A stretch of DNA of 64,000 nucleotides from Pseudomonadota bacterium (GTDB lineage: Bacteria > Pseudomonadota > Gammaproteobacteria > Burkholderiales > Burkholderiaceae_C), in assembly GCA_023387335.1 (NCBI GenBank), contig JAEWIF010000050.1:97533-161532 (forward strand), in the 5' to 3' direction. Made by a program: the position numbers and the translations under genes. Below the pieces are notes generated by a model, which was not told the DNA's origin, did not search any database, and was given only the letters and a program-made list of their open reading frames with translations. Below, one piece after another: positions 43,906-52,135 of this stretch; position 1 is the stretch's first letter; each line of letters starts with the position of its first letter.

Positions 43906-44748
43906 ATGCCCCCGCCCCTGAACGAAGACCTGGACCGCTGGACCCGGCGCCTGGCGCCGCTCGCGCCGCCGGTCCTGGCGTCCACGCGCGACGCCATCGA
44001 GTCGCTGCGCGGCCGGCGCGATCGCGCCGATGCCAACCTGCTCGCCGACATCGTGCTGCGCGATCCGCTGATGACGCTGCGCGTGCTGGTCGTGGTGGCC
44101 GCGCGCCTGGGCAAGCGCCTCGCAACGCCGGTGACCACGGTGACCGGTGCGCTGGTGCTGCTGGGCATCGAGCCCTTCTTCGCGGCCTTCGAATCGCTGG
44201 AGACGATCGAGGACCGGCTCGCGAGCCGGCCCGAGGCGCTGGAGAGCGCGATGCAGGCGCTGGAGCGCTCGCGCCGCGCCGCCCGCCTGGCCGCGGCCTT
44301 CGCGGTCCACCGCCAGGACGACCAGGCCGAGGTGCTGCACCAGGCGGCGCTGCTGGACCACTTCTCCACGCTGCTGCTCTGGGGCGACGTGCCCGAGCTG
44401 ATGCAGGACATCGCGGCCCGCCAGCAGGCCGACTCCCAGTTGCGATCGGCCGATGCGCAGCGCCGGGTGCTGGGCACCGAGATCATCGCGCTGGACCACG
44501 CGCTCATGCAGGCCTGGGACCTGGCCGCCGTGCTGCGCGCGCAGGCGCCCGGCGCGATGCGGGCGGCGCCGGGCGTGACCGGCGTGGCGCTGGCGGTGCG
44601 CATCGCGCGCCACCTGGAACAAGGCGGCTGGGACAGCCCCGCCCTGCCGGACGACTTCGCCGAGCTCGGCCAGCTGCTGGTGCTGACCCCGCACGCGGCG
44701 AAGGCGCTGGTGATGGAGGTGGAAGGAGAGAAAAGCTTCAGCGGATGA
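43906..44748 (+). CDS. HDOD domain protein
   Basis: A 280-aa cytoplasmic signalling protein with an HDOD fold, recognised from the N-terminal LADIVLRDPLMTLRVLVVV helix pair and the following ALVLLGIEPFFAAFESLE helix, equivalent to the L-x-I-h-x-P...hh-x-Lh pattern of HDOD proteins. The HD metal ligands are absent, as usual. HDOD proteins often take part in motility or cyclic di-GMP responses. It converges on flgL with an 11-nt overlap, at the border of the flagellar cluster. Confidence 0.8.
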   Translation: MPPPLNEDLDRWTRRLAPLAPPVLASTRDAIESLRGRRDRADANLLADIVLRDPLMTLRVLVVVAARLGKRLATPVTTVTGALVLLGIEPFFAAFESLETIEDRLASRPEALESAMQALERSRRAARLAAAFAVHRQDDQAEVLHQAALLDHFSTLLLWGDVPELMQDIAARQQADSQLRSADAQRRVLGTEIIALDHALMQAWDLAAVLRAQAPGAMRAAPGVTGVALAVRIARHLEQGGWDSPALPDDFAELGQLLVLTPHAAKALVMEVEGEKSFSG

Positions 44749-45928
44749 AGTCGAACAGCGAGCTGCGCCCGATGGCCGCGTACGCGCTCAGCGCCGCGTC
44801 CAGCGTGGTCTTGTTCGACTGCATCTGCGAGATCGCCGCGGCGTAGTCCAGGTCCTCGAGGTCGCTGCGCCGCTGCGTCACCCCGAGCGTCTGCTGCTCG
44901 CCCGAGGCGGCCGCCTGCTCGACGTGGCGCAGCTCTTCGCCGATCTGGCTGCGCGCCACGATCATGCGGTCGAGCGCGCCGTCCAGCGTGGCCTGCGCGC
45001 GGCCCAGCTGCTCGTTGTACGCCGGCGTGGAAAGGTCCGAGCTGAGCGCCGCGATCGCGTCGTCCAGCGTGTCGAAGATGCTCTGCTGGCCCGAAGGCGT
45101 GAGCGTGAAGCGGTCGCCCGCGGCGGGCGTGCCGCCGATGCGCACGCGCTGGCCGTCCACTTCCACCTCCCCGTCCTCGGGCAGCGCGACGCCCGTGGCC
45201 ACGGTGGTGCCGAGGTCGAGGTCCTCGACGGCGTAGGTGAACGCCCCCGGCGCGCCCGACACGGTGATGCGGTAGTTGTGCCCCGTCAGCTGCGCGGGCT
45301 GGCTCACGCCGCCGGGATCGACCCAGGCCGCGCCGGTGTTGGCCGGGTCGGACGCCGGGATGAACACGCCGTTGCCCTGCGGCAGCGCGATGAACGCCGC
45401 GCGTCCGTCCACGCCCGCGGCGTAGCGGCCGGCCTCGCCGATGCGCTGCGTGCCCGAGGGCGCGTTCCAGGCGGGCGCCGAGCCCCCGGACAGCGGCGGC
45501 AGCGTGCTGCCCTGCCCCGCGAACAGGAAGCCGCCCGCGCCGTCCTGGCTGTTGGCCAGGATCAGCAGTTCGTTGCGCACCGAGCGCAGCTGCATCGCCA
45601 GCGATGCGCGGTCCTGCGCGTTGTAGGCGCCGTTGCCCGCGGCCACGAGCGCTTCGCGGGCGGTCTGCAGGAGGCCCACGCCTTGCGCCAGAGCGCCCTC
45701 GGCGGTGTTCAGCAGGCTGGTCGACAGTTGCGTGGCGCGCTTGTCCTGTTCGAGCCGCGCGAGGCGCGATCGCGCCAGTTCCGCCTGCGCCGCCCCCACC
45801 GGGTCGTCGCCCGGCGACTGCAGCCGCAGGCCGGTGCCCAGCTGGTTCTGCAGGCGGGCCTGCTCGGACTGGCGCTGCGCCAGGCTCTCCAGCGTGCGCT
45901 GCGATTGGTGATGGGTGGGAACGCGCAT
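44738..45928 (-). CDS. flgL: Flagellar hook-associated protein 3 (HAP3)
   Basis: Junction protein between hook and filament, exported through the flagellar system (396 aa). It has the flagellin-like N-terminal coiled coil (LAQRQSEQARLQNQLGTGLRLQSPGDDPVGAAQAEL by its key LxxQL..G.R...P.DDP pattern) and a C-terminal coiled coil with LEDLDYAAAISQMQSNKTTLDAAL. Last gene of the flgB-to-flgL run, 26 nt after flgK. Confidence 0.95.
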   Translation of the reverse strand: MRVPTHHQSQRTLESLAQRQSEQARLQNQLGTGLRLQSPGDDPVGAAQAELARSRLARLEQDKRATQLSTSLLNTAEGALAQGVGLLQTAREALVAAGNGAYNAQDRASLAMQLRSVRNELLILANSQDGAGGFLFAGQGSTLPPLSGGSAPAWNAPSGTQRIGEAGRYAAGVDGRAAFIALPQGNGVFIPASDPANTGAAWVDPGGVSQPAQLTGHNYRITVSGAPGAFTYAVEDLDLGTTVATGVALPEDGEVEVDGQRVRIGGTPAAGDRFTLTPSGQQSIFDTLDDAIAALSSDLSTPAYNEQLGRAQATLDGALDRMIVARSQIGEELRHVEQAAASGEQQTLGVTQRRSDLEDLDYAAAISQMQSNKTTLDAALSAYAAIGRSSLFDFIR

Positions 45929-45954
45929 CGAGGAAGCTCCGGTGTCGCGGGCCG

Positions 45955-47853
45955 TCAGCGGCCCGTGGCGGCCAGCAGCGCCTCGAACAGCGACTGGCTG
46001 GCCTGGATGATCTTGGCCGAGGCCTGGTAGGCCTGCTGGTAGCGCAGCAGGTTGGCGGCTTCCTCGTCGAGGTTGACGCCGGCGCCCGCCTGCTGGCGCG
46101 AGACCGCCTCGGCCTGCAGGTGGCTGGTGACGTCCGCGAGGTCGCGCGCCGACTGCACGCGCACGCCGGCGTCGCCCAGCAACGAGGCATAGCTCTCGTT
46201 GAGCGTGGCGCCGTCGGCGCCGCGCAGGTCGGCCAGCGCGCCCAGCGCCAGCGCGTTGCGGTTGTCGCTGCGCGGAGAAGACGTCTGGCGGACCTGGAAG
46301 TTGTCGCCGGCCTTCGGCGCCCCATCGAGCACCAGCGACCAGCCGTTGTAGTCGGCCGGCGCCGCGGGCACGCGCGTGCCGGGCGCGTAGGGCACGCCCA
46401 TCAAGTCTCCGCCGGAAAGGCCGATAACGTTGAAACTGGTGGGTGGGTCGTTGAAGGTGATCGTGACGGGAAGCGTGTTGTCGGCCGAAGCGCGCGTCAC
46501 CTGGAAGCGCGAAGCGGTGGCCGAGCCCAGGTTGCCCGCCGAAGCCTCCGCCATCGCGGCGAATCCGGTGGCCAGCTGCTGCGGCGAGAGCGCCCGCGCC
46601 GAGAGGCTCGATGCGGCCGCGGCGAACGGCCGCAGGGTCCAGCTGTCGCCGGCCGCGGGCGCGCCGCTCGCGGAGAACCGCAGGCCGTCGATGTTCGTCG
46701 GCAGCGACGCCGCGCTGGTCGCCTGGCCATCGGAGAGCCGAGTGATCGTGTACGCCGAGCCGTCCCAGTCCACGCGGTAGTCGCTCGGCTGCAGCTGCGA
46801 CGGATCGCTCACGGTGAGCGTCATCGCCGAGCTGCCTGCGTTGGCCGAATGAGGCACGCCGCGCATCGGCGGCAGCGTGAACAGCGCCGTGCCCTGCGCG
46901 CCGTTGGCATCGACGCCCAGCATCTGCTGCGCGTTGAAGCGCTCCGTCATCACGGTGGCGATGCGGCCCAGTTGGTTGACGACTGCGGGCAGGTCCTCGT
47001 CGCGGAAGCGCAGCTGGCCCGCCAGGCTGCCGCCGCCCAGGACGGCCGCATCGATCGGCTGCGCCACGCCGCCGATCACCAGTTGCAGCGCCACGCGGCT
47101 GGCGTCGGCGGGATCGCGCACGGCATCCATGCGCGCCTGCTGGCTGCCCACCAGCAGCGCGGCGCCGCTGGCGGTGAAGAGGTTGACCGTGCCGTCCGCC
47201 ACCGGCACCGCGCGCACGGCCATCAGGCCGTTGAGCGCTTCGAGCGCGACGTCGCGCTGGTCCAGCAGGTCGTTGGGCGCGTGCGCGCCGGCGGCCTGGG
47301 CCTCGGCGATGCGAGTGTTCAGCGTGCGGATCTCGGTCAGGCGCGCGTTCACCTGCGTCGCGCCCGACGTGATGCGGCCTTCGGCGAGACGTCCCTGCTC
47401 GGCGAGCTGGGTGCCCAGGCTGTTGAAGCGCTCGACCAGCTGCATCGTGCGCGACAGGAAGGCCTGGCGCGCCGCCATGTCGGACGGCCGGTTGGCCAGG
47501 TCGCCGGTGGCGGCGAACAGGCTGTCCAGCGCGGCGCCGACCCCCAGCTCGGGGTCGGTGAACAGGCTGTCCAGGCCCGCCAGCGCGTCGGCGCGCGCGG
47601 CCGCTTCGGCCGATTGCGCGGCGCCCGCGTGCACGGCGCCGGTGAGGAACTGGTCGTACAGCCGCCGCACCGTCGTCAGGTCCACGCCGCGGCCGAAGAA
47701 GCCGCTGCCGCTGAACGAGCCGCCCGCGGTGGACAGCACGGCTTCCTGCCGCGTGTAGCCCACCGTGTTGGCGTTGGCAATGTTGTGCGAGATGGTGGTG
47801 AGCGTGCCCTGGGCAGCCGTGAGGCTGCGCGTGCCGATGTTCAGCAGCGACAT
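45955..47853 (-). CDS. flgK: Flagellar hook-associated protein 1 (HAP1)
   Basis: Hook-filament junction protein of 632 aa, slightly longer than the enteric protein. The N-terminus holds the rod/hook signature SHNIANANTVGYTRQEAVL, and the C-terminus has LDEEAANLLRYQQAYQASAKIIQ, the helical export and assembly end. The central domains are variable. It sits 6 nt after flgJ and 26 nt before flgL. Confidence 0.96.
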   Translation of the reverse strand: MSLLNIGTRSLTAAQGTLTTISHNIANANTVGYTRQEAVLSTAGGSFSGSGFFGRGVDLTTVRRLYDQFLTGAVHAGAAQSAEAAARADALAGLDSLFTDPELGVGAALDSLFAATGDLANRPSDMAARQAFLSRTMQLVERFNSLGTQLAEQGRLAEGRITSGATQVNARLTEIRTLNTRIAEAQAAGAHAPNDLLDQRDVALEALNGLMAVRAVPVADGTVNLFTASGAALLVGSQQARMDAVRDPADASRVALQLVIGGVAQPIDAAVLGGGSLAGQLRFRDEDLPAVVNQLGRIATVMTERFNAQQMLGVDANGAQGTALFTLPPMRGVPHSANAGSSAMTLTVSDPSQLQPSDYRVDWDGSAYTITRLSDGQATSAASLPTNIDGLRFSASGAPAAGDSWTLRPFAAAASSLSARALSPQQLATGFAAMAEASAGNLGSATASRFQVTRASADNTLPVTITFNDPPTSFNVIGLSGGDLMGVPYAPGTRVPAAPADYNGWSLVLDGAPKAGDNFQVRQTSSPRSDNRNALALGALADLRGADGATLNESYASLLGDAGVRVQSARDLADVTSHLQAEAVSRQQAGAGVNLDEEAANLLRYQQAYQASAKIIQASQSLFEALLAATGR

Positions 47854-47859
47854 GCGTGC

Positions 47860-48720
47860 TCAGCCCAGTGCGCGCTGCAGCGACAGCGCGTGGTTGATGG
47901 TGCGCGCGAGCTTGCTCGCGTACTGCGGATCGGTGGCGTAGCCCGCGCGCTGCATGCCGCCCGCGAAGCCCTCGGCCGTGGTCGCGCCACGCACCACGCC
48001 GGCGTAGCGCGGGCTGTCGGCCAGCAGGCGCGCGTAGTCGGAGAAGGCCTCGGCGTACGAGCCGTAGCTGCGGAAGCGCGCGGCCTGCTTGACCGGCTGG
48101 CCGTCGACGTATTCGGTGGTGCGCACCTGCGCGGTGTCGCCGGTCCAGGAAGCGCCGGCCTTGATGCCGAACAGGTTGAACGAGGGCGCGCCGTCCGGAT
48201 GGCGGATCTCGCCGCGGCCCCAGCCCGACTCCAGGGCGGCCTGGCCCAGGATGAACGAGGCCGGCACGCCGGTGGCGCGCTCGGCGGCCTGCGCGTGCGG
48301 CAGCATCTTGCGCATGAAGTCGGTCTGGGCCGAGGCGCCCTTCACCGGCGCGGCCGGCGTCGACGAAGAAGCCGGCGCGACGGGCGCTGCAGCAGCCGCG
48401 GCCTGGTTCTCCGCCGACACCGGCGGCAGGTTGCGCATGTGGCCGGTGAGCTGCTTCTCGATCATCTCGGCCAGCCCGCCCGGGCGGCCCGCGAACTGGC
48501 GCGCGAACTGCGAATCCAGCATGCCGGTGAAGTTGTCCTGCCCGCTGGAGCCGTCGGCCTTGGGCGTGGCGTCGCGCATGCTCTTCATCACCATCTGCAT
48601 GAACAGCGACTCGAACTGCACCGCGGCCTGGCGGCTGGCGGCCTGGGGATTGCGCGAAGCCTCGTTGCGCAGCGAGTCCAGCGCGCGCGCGTCGATCCCG
48701 AGTCCGGCCTGCGGCACCAT
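47860..48720 (-). CDS. flgJ: Flagellar rod assembly protein with muramidase domain
   Basis: Two-domain protein (286 aa): the N-terminal rod-capping domain (AAVQFESLFMQMVMKSMRDAT) and a C-terminal glucosaminidase-type peptidoglycan hydrolase (ILGQAALESGWGRGEI with catalytic Glu, then NLFGIKAG). An Ala/Pro linker (about 108-130) joins them. It opens the cell wall for the rod. The start ATG shares one base with the flgI stop. Confidence 0.95.
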   Translation of the reverse strand: MVPQAGLGIDARALDSLRNEASRNPQAASRQAAVQFESLFMQMVMKSMRDATPKADGSSGQDNFTGMLDSQFARQFAGRPGGLAEMIEKQLTGHMRNLPPVSAENQAAAAAAPVAPASSSTPAAPVKGASAQTDFMRKMLPHAQAAERATGVPASFILGQAALESGWGRGEIRHPDGAPSFNLFGIKAGASWTGDTAQVRTTEYVDGQPVKQAARFRSYGSYAEAFSDYARLLADSPRYAGVVRGATTAEGFAGGMQRAGYATDPQYASKLARTINHALSLQRALG

Positions 48721-49826
48721 CAGATGATCTCCAGCTCGGCCTTGAGCGCGCCCGCGGCCTTGATCGCCTGCAGGATGCCGATCAGGTCCTGCGCGCTCGC
48801 GCCCAGCGCGTTGAGCGCCTTGACGATGTCGGCCAGGTCGGCCGTGGCGGGCACGTTGAACAGCGTGCCGGGGTCCTGCTGCACGCGGATGTCGCTCTTC
48901 TCGGTCACCACGGTCTGGCCGCCCGACAGCGGATTGGGCTGGCTCACCACCGGCGTGGTCGCCACCGTCACCGACAGGTTGCCGTGCGCGACCGCGCAGG
49001 GACCCAGGCGCACCGACTGGTTCATCACCACCGAGCCGCTGCGCGCGTTGACGATCACCTTGGCCGGCGGCGCCGCCAGCGTGACCTCGATCGCCTCGAT
49101 CTCGGCGATGGCGGCCACGCGGCTGCCGCCCGCGGGCAGGCGCACCTGCACCACGCGCGCGTCCATCGGCTCCGCGGCGTTGGCGCCCAGCGCGCGGTTG
49201 ATCGCCTCGGCCACGCGGCGCGCGGTGCCGAAGTCGGTCTGGTTCAGCTCCAGCTGCACGATCTGCGATTCGAGCGCGCTGTTCGGCACGCTGCGCTCGA
49301 CGGTCGCGCCGCCGGGGATGCGGCCGGCCAGCAGGTGGTTGATCGACACCTTGCTGCCGCCGGCCGAGGCGCCCGCGCCGGTGATCACCAGGTTGCCCTG
49401 CGCCATCGCGTAGATCTGGCCGTCGGCGCCCCGCAGCGGCGTCAGCAGCAGCGTGCCGCCGCGCAGGCTGCGCGCGTTGCCGAGGGACGAGACGGTGATG
49501 TCGATCTGCTGCCCCGGCTGCGCGAACGCCGGCAGCGCCGCGGTCACCATCACCGCGGCCACGTTCTTCATCTGCGGCGTCACGCCGGGCGGCAGCGAGA
49601 TGCCGAACTGGCTCAGCAGCGACTGCACGCTCTGGCCGGTGAACTGCACCTGGTTGGTGGCGTCGCCGCTGCCGTCCAGGCCGACGACGACGCCGTAGCC
49701 GATCAGCTGGTTGGTGCGCACGCCGGCCACGCTGGCCAGGTCGCGGATGCGCTCGGTGCCGCCGGCGGCGGCTTGCGCGCACAGGGAACAAGCCATCAAG
49801 GCGGCAACGAAGAACGCGCGTGCCAC
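48720..49826 (-). CDS. flgI: Flagellar P-ring protein
   Basis: Forms the periplasmic P-ring around the rod. The mature protein starts near GGTERIRDLASVAGVRTNQLIGYG, the standard FlgI beginning, and the family motifs QSLLSQFGISLP and SGDATNQVQFTGQS are present. GTG 49826 is chosen: it gives a signal peptide (ARAFFVAALMACSLCAQAAA) and 368 aa, the usual size. An in-frame ATG at 49907 would translate a dispersed repeat lying between flgH and flgI, so it is rejected. Confidence 0.93.
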   Translation of the reverse strand: MARAFFVAALMACSLCAQAAAGGTERIRDLASVAGVRTNQLIGYGVVVGLDGSGDATNQVQFTGQSVQSLLSQFGISLPPGVTPQMKNVAAVMVTAALPAFAQPGQQIDITVSSLGNARSLRGGTLLLTPLRGADGQIYAMAQGNLVITGAGASAGGSKVSINHLLAGRIPGGATVERSVPNSALESQIVQLELNQTDFGTARRVAEAINRALGANAAEPMDARVVQVRLPAGGSRVAAIAEIEAIEVTLAAPPAKVIVNARSGSVVMNQSVRLGPCAVAHGNLSVTVATTPVVSQPNPLSGGQTVVTEKSDIRVQQDPGTLFNVPATADLADIVKALNALGASAQDLIGILQAIKAAGALKAELEII

Positions 49827-49903
49827 CGCGGAACCGGCTTTGCCGGGCCGCTGGTGGCGCCCCCTCGAGGGGGAGGCGCCGAAGGCGCTTCGGGGGTGGG
49901 CCT
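49827..49903. repeat. Palindromic dispersed repeat inserted between flgH and flgI
   Basis: 77 bases dense in symmetry: CCCCCTCGAGGGGG (49860-49873) is a perfect palindrome flanked by GGCGCC on both sides, and CCGAAG-GCG-CTTCGG (49879-49893) is a second hairpin. From memory it looks like an intergenic repeat common in Comamonadaceae. It fills the whole gap between flgH stop and flgI start. Confidence 0.75.
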
Positions 49904-50569
49904 TCATACCGGCGCCACGCTGAGGAAGAAGCGAGAGAGCCATCCCAGTCCCTGGATGCGGCCGACGTCGCCGCGGCCGCGCTGCTGCAGGCGTGCCTGC
50001 GCGACCTGGGTGGAGCTGATGCGGTTGCCTGCGCGGATCTGCGCCGGGTCGACGATGCCGGAGAACTGCATCACGTCCACGTTCGAGTTGACGCCGATCT
50101 GCTTGTCGCCAGCCACCACCAGGTTGCCGTTGGGCAGCACCTGCTGCACCAGCACCGTGATGGTTCCGCTGAAGCTGTTGCTGGTGTCGGTCTTGCCGTC
50201 CGCGTTGCCCGCGACGGTGGAATTGGCATCGGCCGACAGGCGCCCCAGCGTGCGCGTGGAAGCGAACGGCAGCGCCGAGATGCCGGCGTTGATGCTGCCG
50301 CCGCGGTCCATCTTGCTGGTGGATTGCTGGCTGGCGCTGACCTGCTCCTCGATCAGGATGGTGAGCGTGTCGCCCACCAGGCGCGCGCGGCGGTCCTCGA
50401 ACAGCGGGCGGTGGTGGCCGGCGTTGAAGATGGCGCCGGTGGTCGGCGCTGACATGACGGCGGCGGTCATCGGCAGCGGCTCGGCGACGTGCTGCACCAC
50501 CACCGGGTCGGCGACCGCGGCGCAGCCGGCCAGGACGGCGATCGACAGGAGCGAGAAGAAGCTTTTCAT
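49904..50569 (-). CDS. flgH: Flagellar L-ring lipoprotein
   Basis: Forms the outer-membrane L-ring. A lipobox (VLAGC, Cys in position 16 from the chosen start) predicts a lipoprotein. The mature part has the typical LFEDRRARLVGDTLTILIEE segment and a C-terminus with GIVDPAQIRAGNRISSTQVAQARL. ATG 50569 (MKSFFSLL) is chosen over an ATG five codons upstream because the signal peptide starts here. 221 aa is normal. Confidence 0.95.
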   Translation of the reverse strand: MKSFFSLLSIAVLAGCAAVADPVVVQHVAEPLPMTAAVMSAPTTGAIFNAGHHRPLFEDRRARLVGDTLTILIEEQVSASQQSTSKMDRGGSINAGISALPFASTRTLGRLSADANSTVAGNADGKTDTSNSFSGTITVLVQQVLPNGNLVVAGDKQIGVNSNVDVMQFSGIVDPAQIRAGNRISSTQVAQARLQQRGRGDVGRIQGLGWLSRFFLSVAPV

Positions 50570-50580
50570 CGCCCGCGGCC

Positions 50581-51363
50581 TCACAGCTGCGCCAGCCGCG
50601 CCAGCATCTGGTCGGACGTCTGGATGGCCTTGGAGTTGATCTCGTAGGCGCGCTGCGCCTGGATCATGGCGACCAGTTCCTCGACCACGTTGACGTTGGA
50701 GCCCTCGACCGCGCCCTGGTTGATCGCGCCCAGGCCGTTGGTCGCCGGGTTGCCCGTCTGCGGCGTGCCGGACGCGGCGGTCTCGGCGAACAGGTTGCCG
50801 CCGCGCGGATCCAGGCCGGCGGGGTTCATGAAGCTGGCCAGCTGCAGCTGCCCCAGCGCCTGCGGCGCGGTGGAGCCGGGCACCGTGGCCGACACGGTGC
50901 CGTCCTTGCCGATGGTGATGGTCTGCGCGTTGGCGGGGATGGTGATCGCCGGATTGACCGGGTAGCCGCTGGCCGTGACCAGCTGGCCGTTGGCGTCGAC
51001 CTGGAAGGCGCCGTCGCGCGTGTACGCGGTGGTGCCGTCGGCCATCTGCACCTGGAAGAAGCCCTGGCCGTTGATCGCCAGGTCCAGCGGGTTGCCGGTC
51101 TGCGACAGGCTGCCCTGGCTGAAGTCGCGCGAGGTCGCCACCGCGCGCGTGCCCGTGCCCAGCTGCAGGCCGGTGGGCAGCGTGGTTTCCTGCGTCGTCG
51201 GACCGCCGGCCTGCCGGATGTTCTGGTACAGCAGGTCCTCGAACACCGCGCGGCTGCGCTTGTAGCCGTTGGTGGCGGTGTTGGCCAGGTTGTGGGTGAT
51301 CGCGTCCAGCTGGGTCTGCTGGGCTTCCAGGCCGGTCTTGGCGATGGACAGGGAACGCATCAT
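50581..51363 (-). CDS. flgG: Flagellar basal-body distal rod protein
   Basis: Distal rod subunit (260 aa). The N-terminal MRSLSIAKTGLEAQQTQLDAITHNLANTATNGYKRSR holds the rod signature (key N-L-A-N-x-x-T-x-G-Y-K), and the C-terminus carries the NVVEELVAMIQAQRAYEINSKAIQT export/assembly motif. Two adjacent Met codons exist at 51363 and 51360. It sits 11 nt before flgH and 27 nt after flgF. Confidence 0.97.
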   Translation of the reverse strand: MMRSLSIAKTGLEAQQTQLDAITHNLANTATNGYKRSRAVFEDLLYQNIRQAGGPTTQETTLPTGLQLGTGTRAVATSRDFSQGSLSQTGNPLDLAINGQGFFQVQMADGTTAYTRDGAFQVDANGQLVTASGYPVNPAITIPANAQTITIGKDGTVSATVPGSTAPQALGQLQLASFMNPAGLDPRGGNLFAETAASGTPQTGNPATNGLGAINQGAVEGSNVNVVEELVAMIQAQRAYEINSKAIQTSDQMLARLAQL

Positions 51364-51390
51364 GGCGCGAGGTCCTCTCGAATGCGGGGA

Positions 51391-52122
51391 TCAGTTGTGG
51401 GACAGCAGCTGCGTGGCGCGCTGGTCGTTCTGCTCGGCGTTCTGCAGCAGCTTGATCTGGGTCTCGTACTGGCGGGCGGCGGCGATCATCCCGACCATCG
51501 CCTCGATCACGTTGACGTTGCTGCCTTCCAGCGCGCCGGGCGCCAGGCGCACCGTCTCGTCGGCGGCCAGGTCCTCGCCGGTCGCGGTGTGCAGCAGGCC
51601 GTCGGCGCCCTTGCGCAGCTCGCCGGCGGCTGGGTTCACCAGCTTGATGCGGCCCACCGTCTGCGCCGGACCGTCGGCGGGCTTGGCCGACACGGTGCCG
51701 TCGGCCCCGATGCTCACCGTGGTGCCCGCGGGGATGTTGAGCGTGCCGCCCTCGCCCGACACGGGCAGGCCGTCGTGCGCGACCAGCACGCCCTCGGCGC
51801 TGACCTGCAGGCCGCCGTGGCGCGTGTACGCCTCGGTGCCGTCGAGCGACTGCACCGCGATGTAGCCCGCGCCGCGCAGCGCGACGTCGAGATTGCGGCC
51901 GGTGGACTGGATCGGGCCCGAGCGTTCGTCGAAGCCCGCCGTCGCCTCCAGCGACACCACGCGCGTGGTCGCGCCTTCGCCGCGCACCGGCACCGCGCGG
52001 AAGGCCACCTGGTCGGCGCGGAAGCCCGGCGTGTTGGCGTTGGCGAGGTTCTGCGACAGGCCGTCCTGCCGCTGCATGAGCGCGCGGGCGCCGGCGGCGG
52101 CGGTGTAGATCAGGCGGTCCAT
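51391..52122 (-). CDS. flgF: Flagellar basal-body proximal rod protein
   Basis: Proximal rod subunit (243 aa). It begins MDRLIYTAAAGARALMQRQDGLSQNLANANTPGFRAD, the FlgF form of the rod signature, and ends with NVIEAMVGMIAAARQYETQIKLLQ. Its similarity to flgG and flgE reflects family duplication. It lies 13 nt after flgE. Confidence 0.96.
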   Translation of the reverse strand: MDRLIYTAAAGARALMQRQDGLSQNLANANTPGFRADQVAFRAVPVRGEGATTRVVSLEATAGFDERSGPIQSTGRNLDVALRGAGYIAVQSLDGTEAYTRHGGLQVSAEGVLVAHDGLPVSGEGGTLNIPAGTTVSIGADGTVSAKPADGPAQTVGRIKLVNPAAGELRKGADGLLHTATGEDLAADETVRLAPGALEGSNVNVIEAMVGMIAAARQYETQIKLLQNAEQNDQRATQLLSHN

Positions 52123-52135
52123 CGTTCAGGCCGCG

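Noticed and set aside
45604..49413. A 1269-codon plus-strand frame across flgK-flgJ-flgI
   Set aside because: Antisense shadow of three well-supported flagellar genes.
49905..49907. ATG 49907 as flgI start
   Set aside because: The added residues are coded by a dispersed repeat, and overlap the flgH end; GTG 49826 yields a proper signal peptide.
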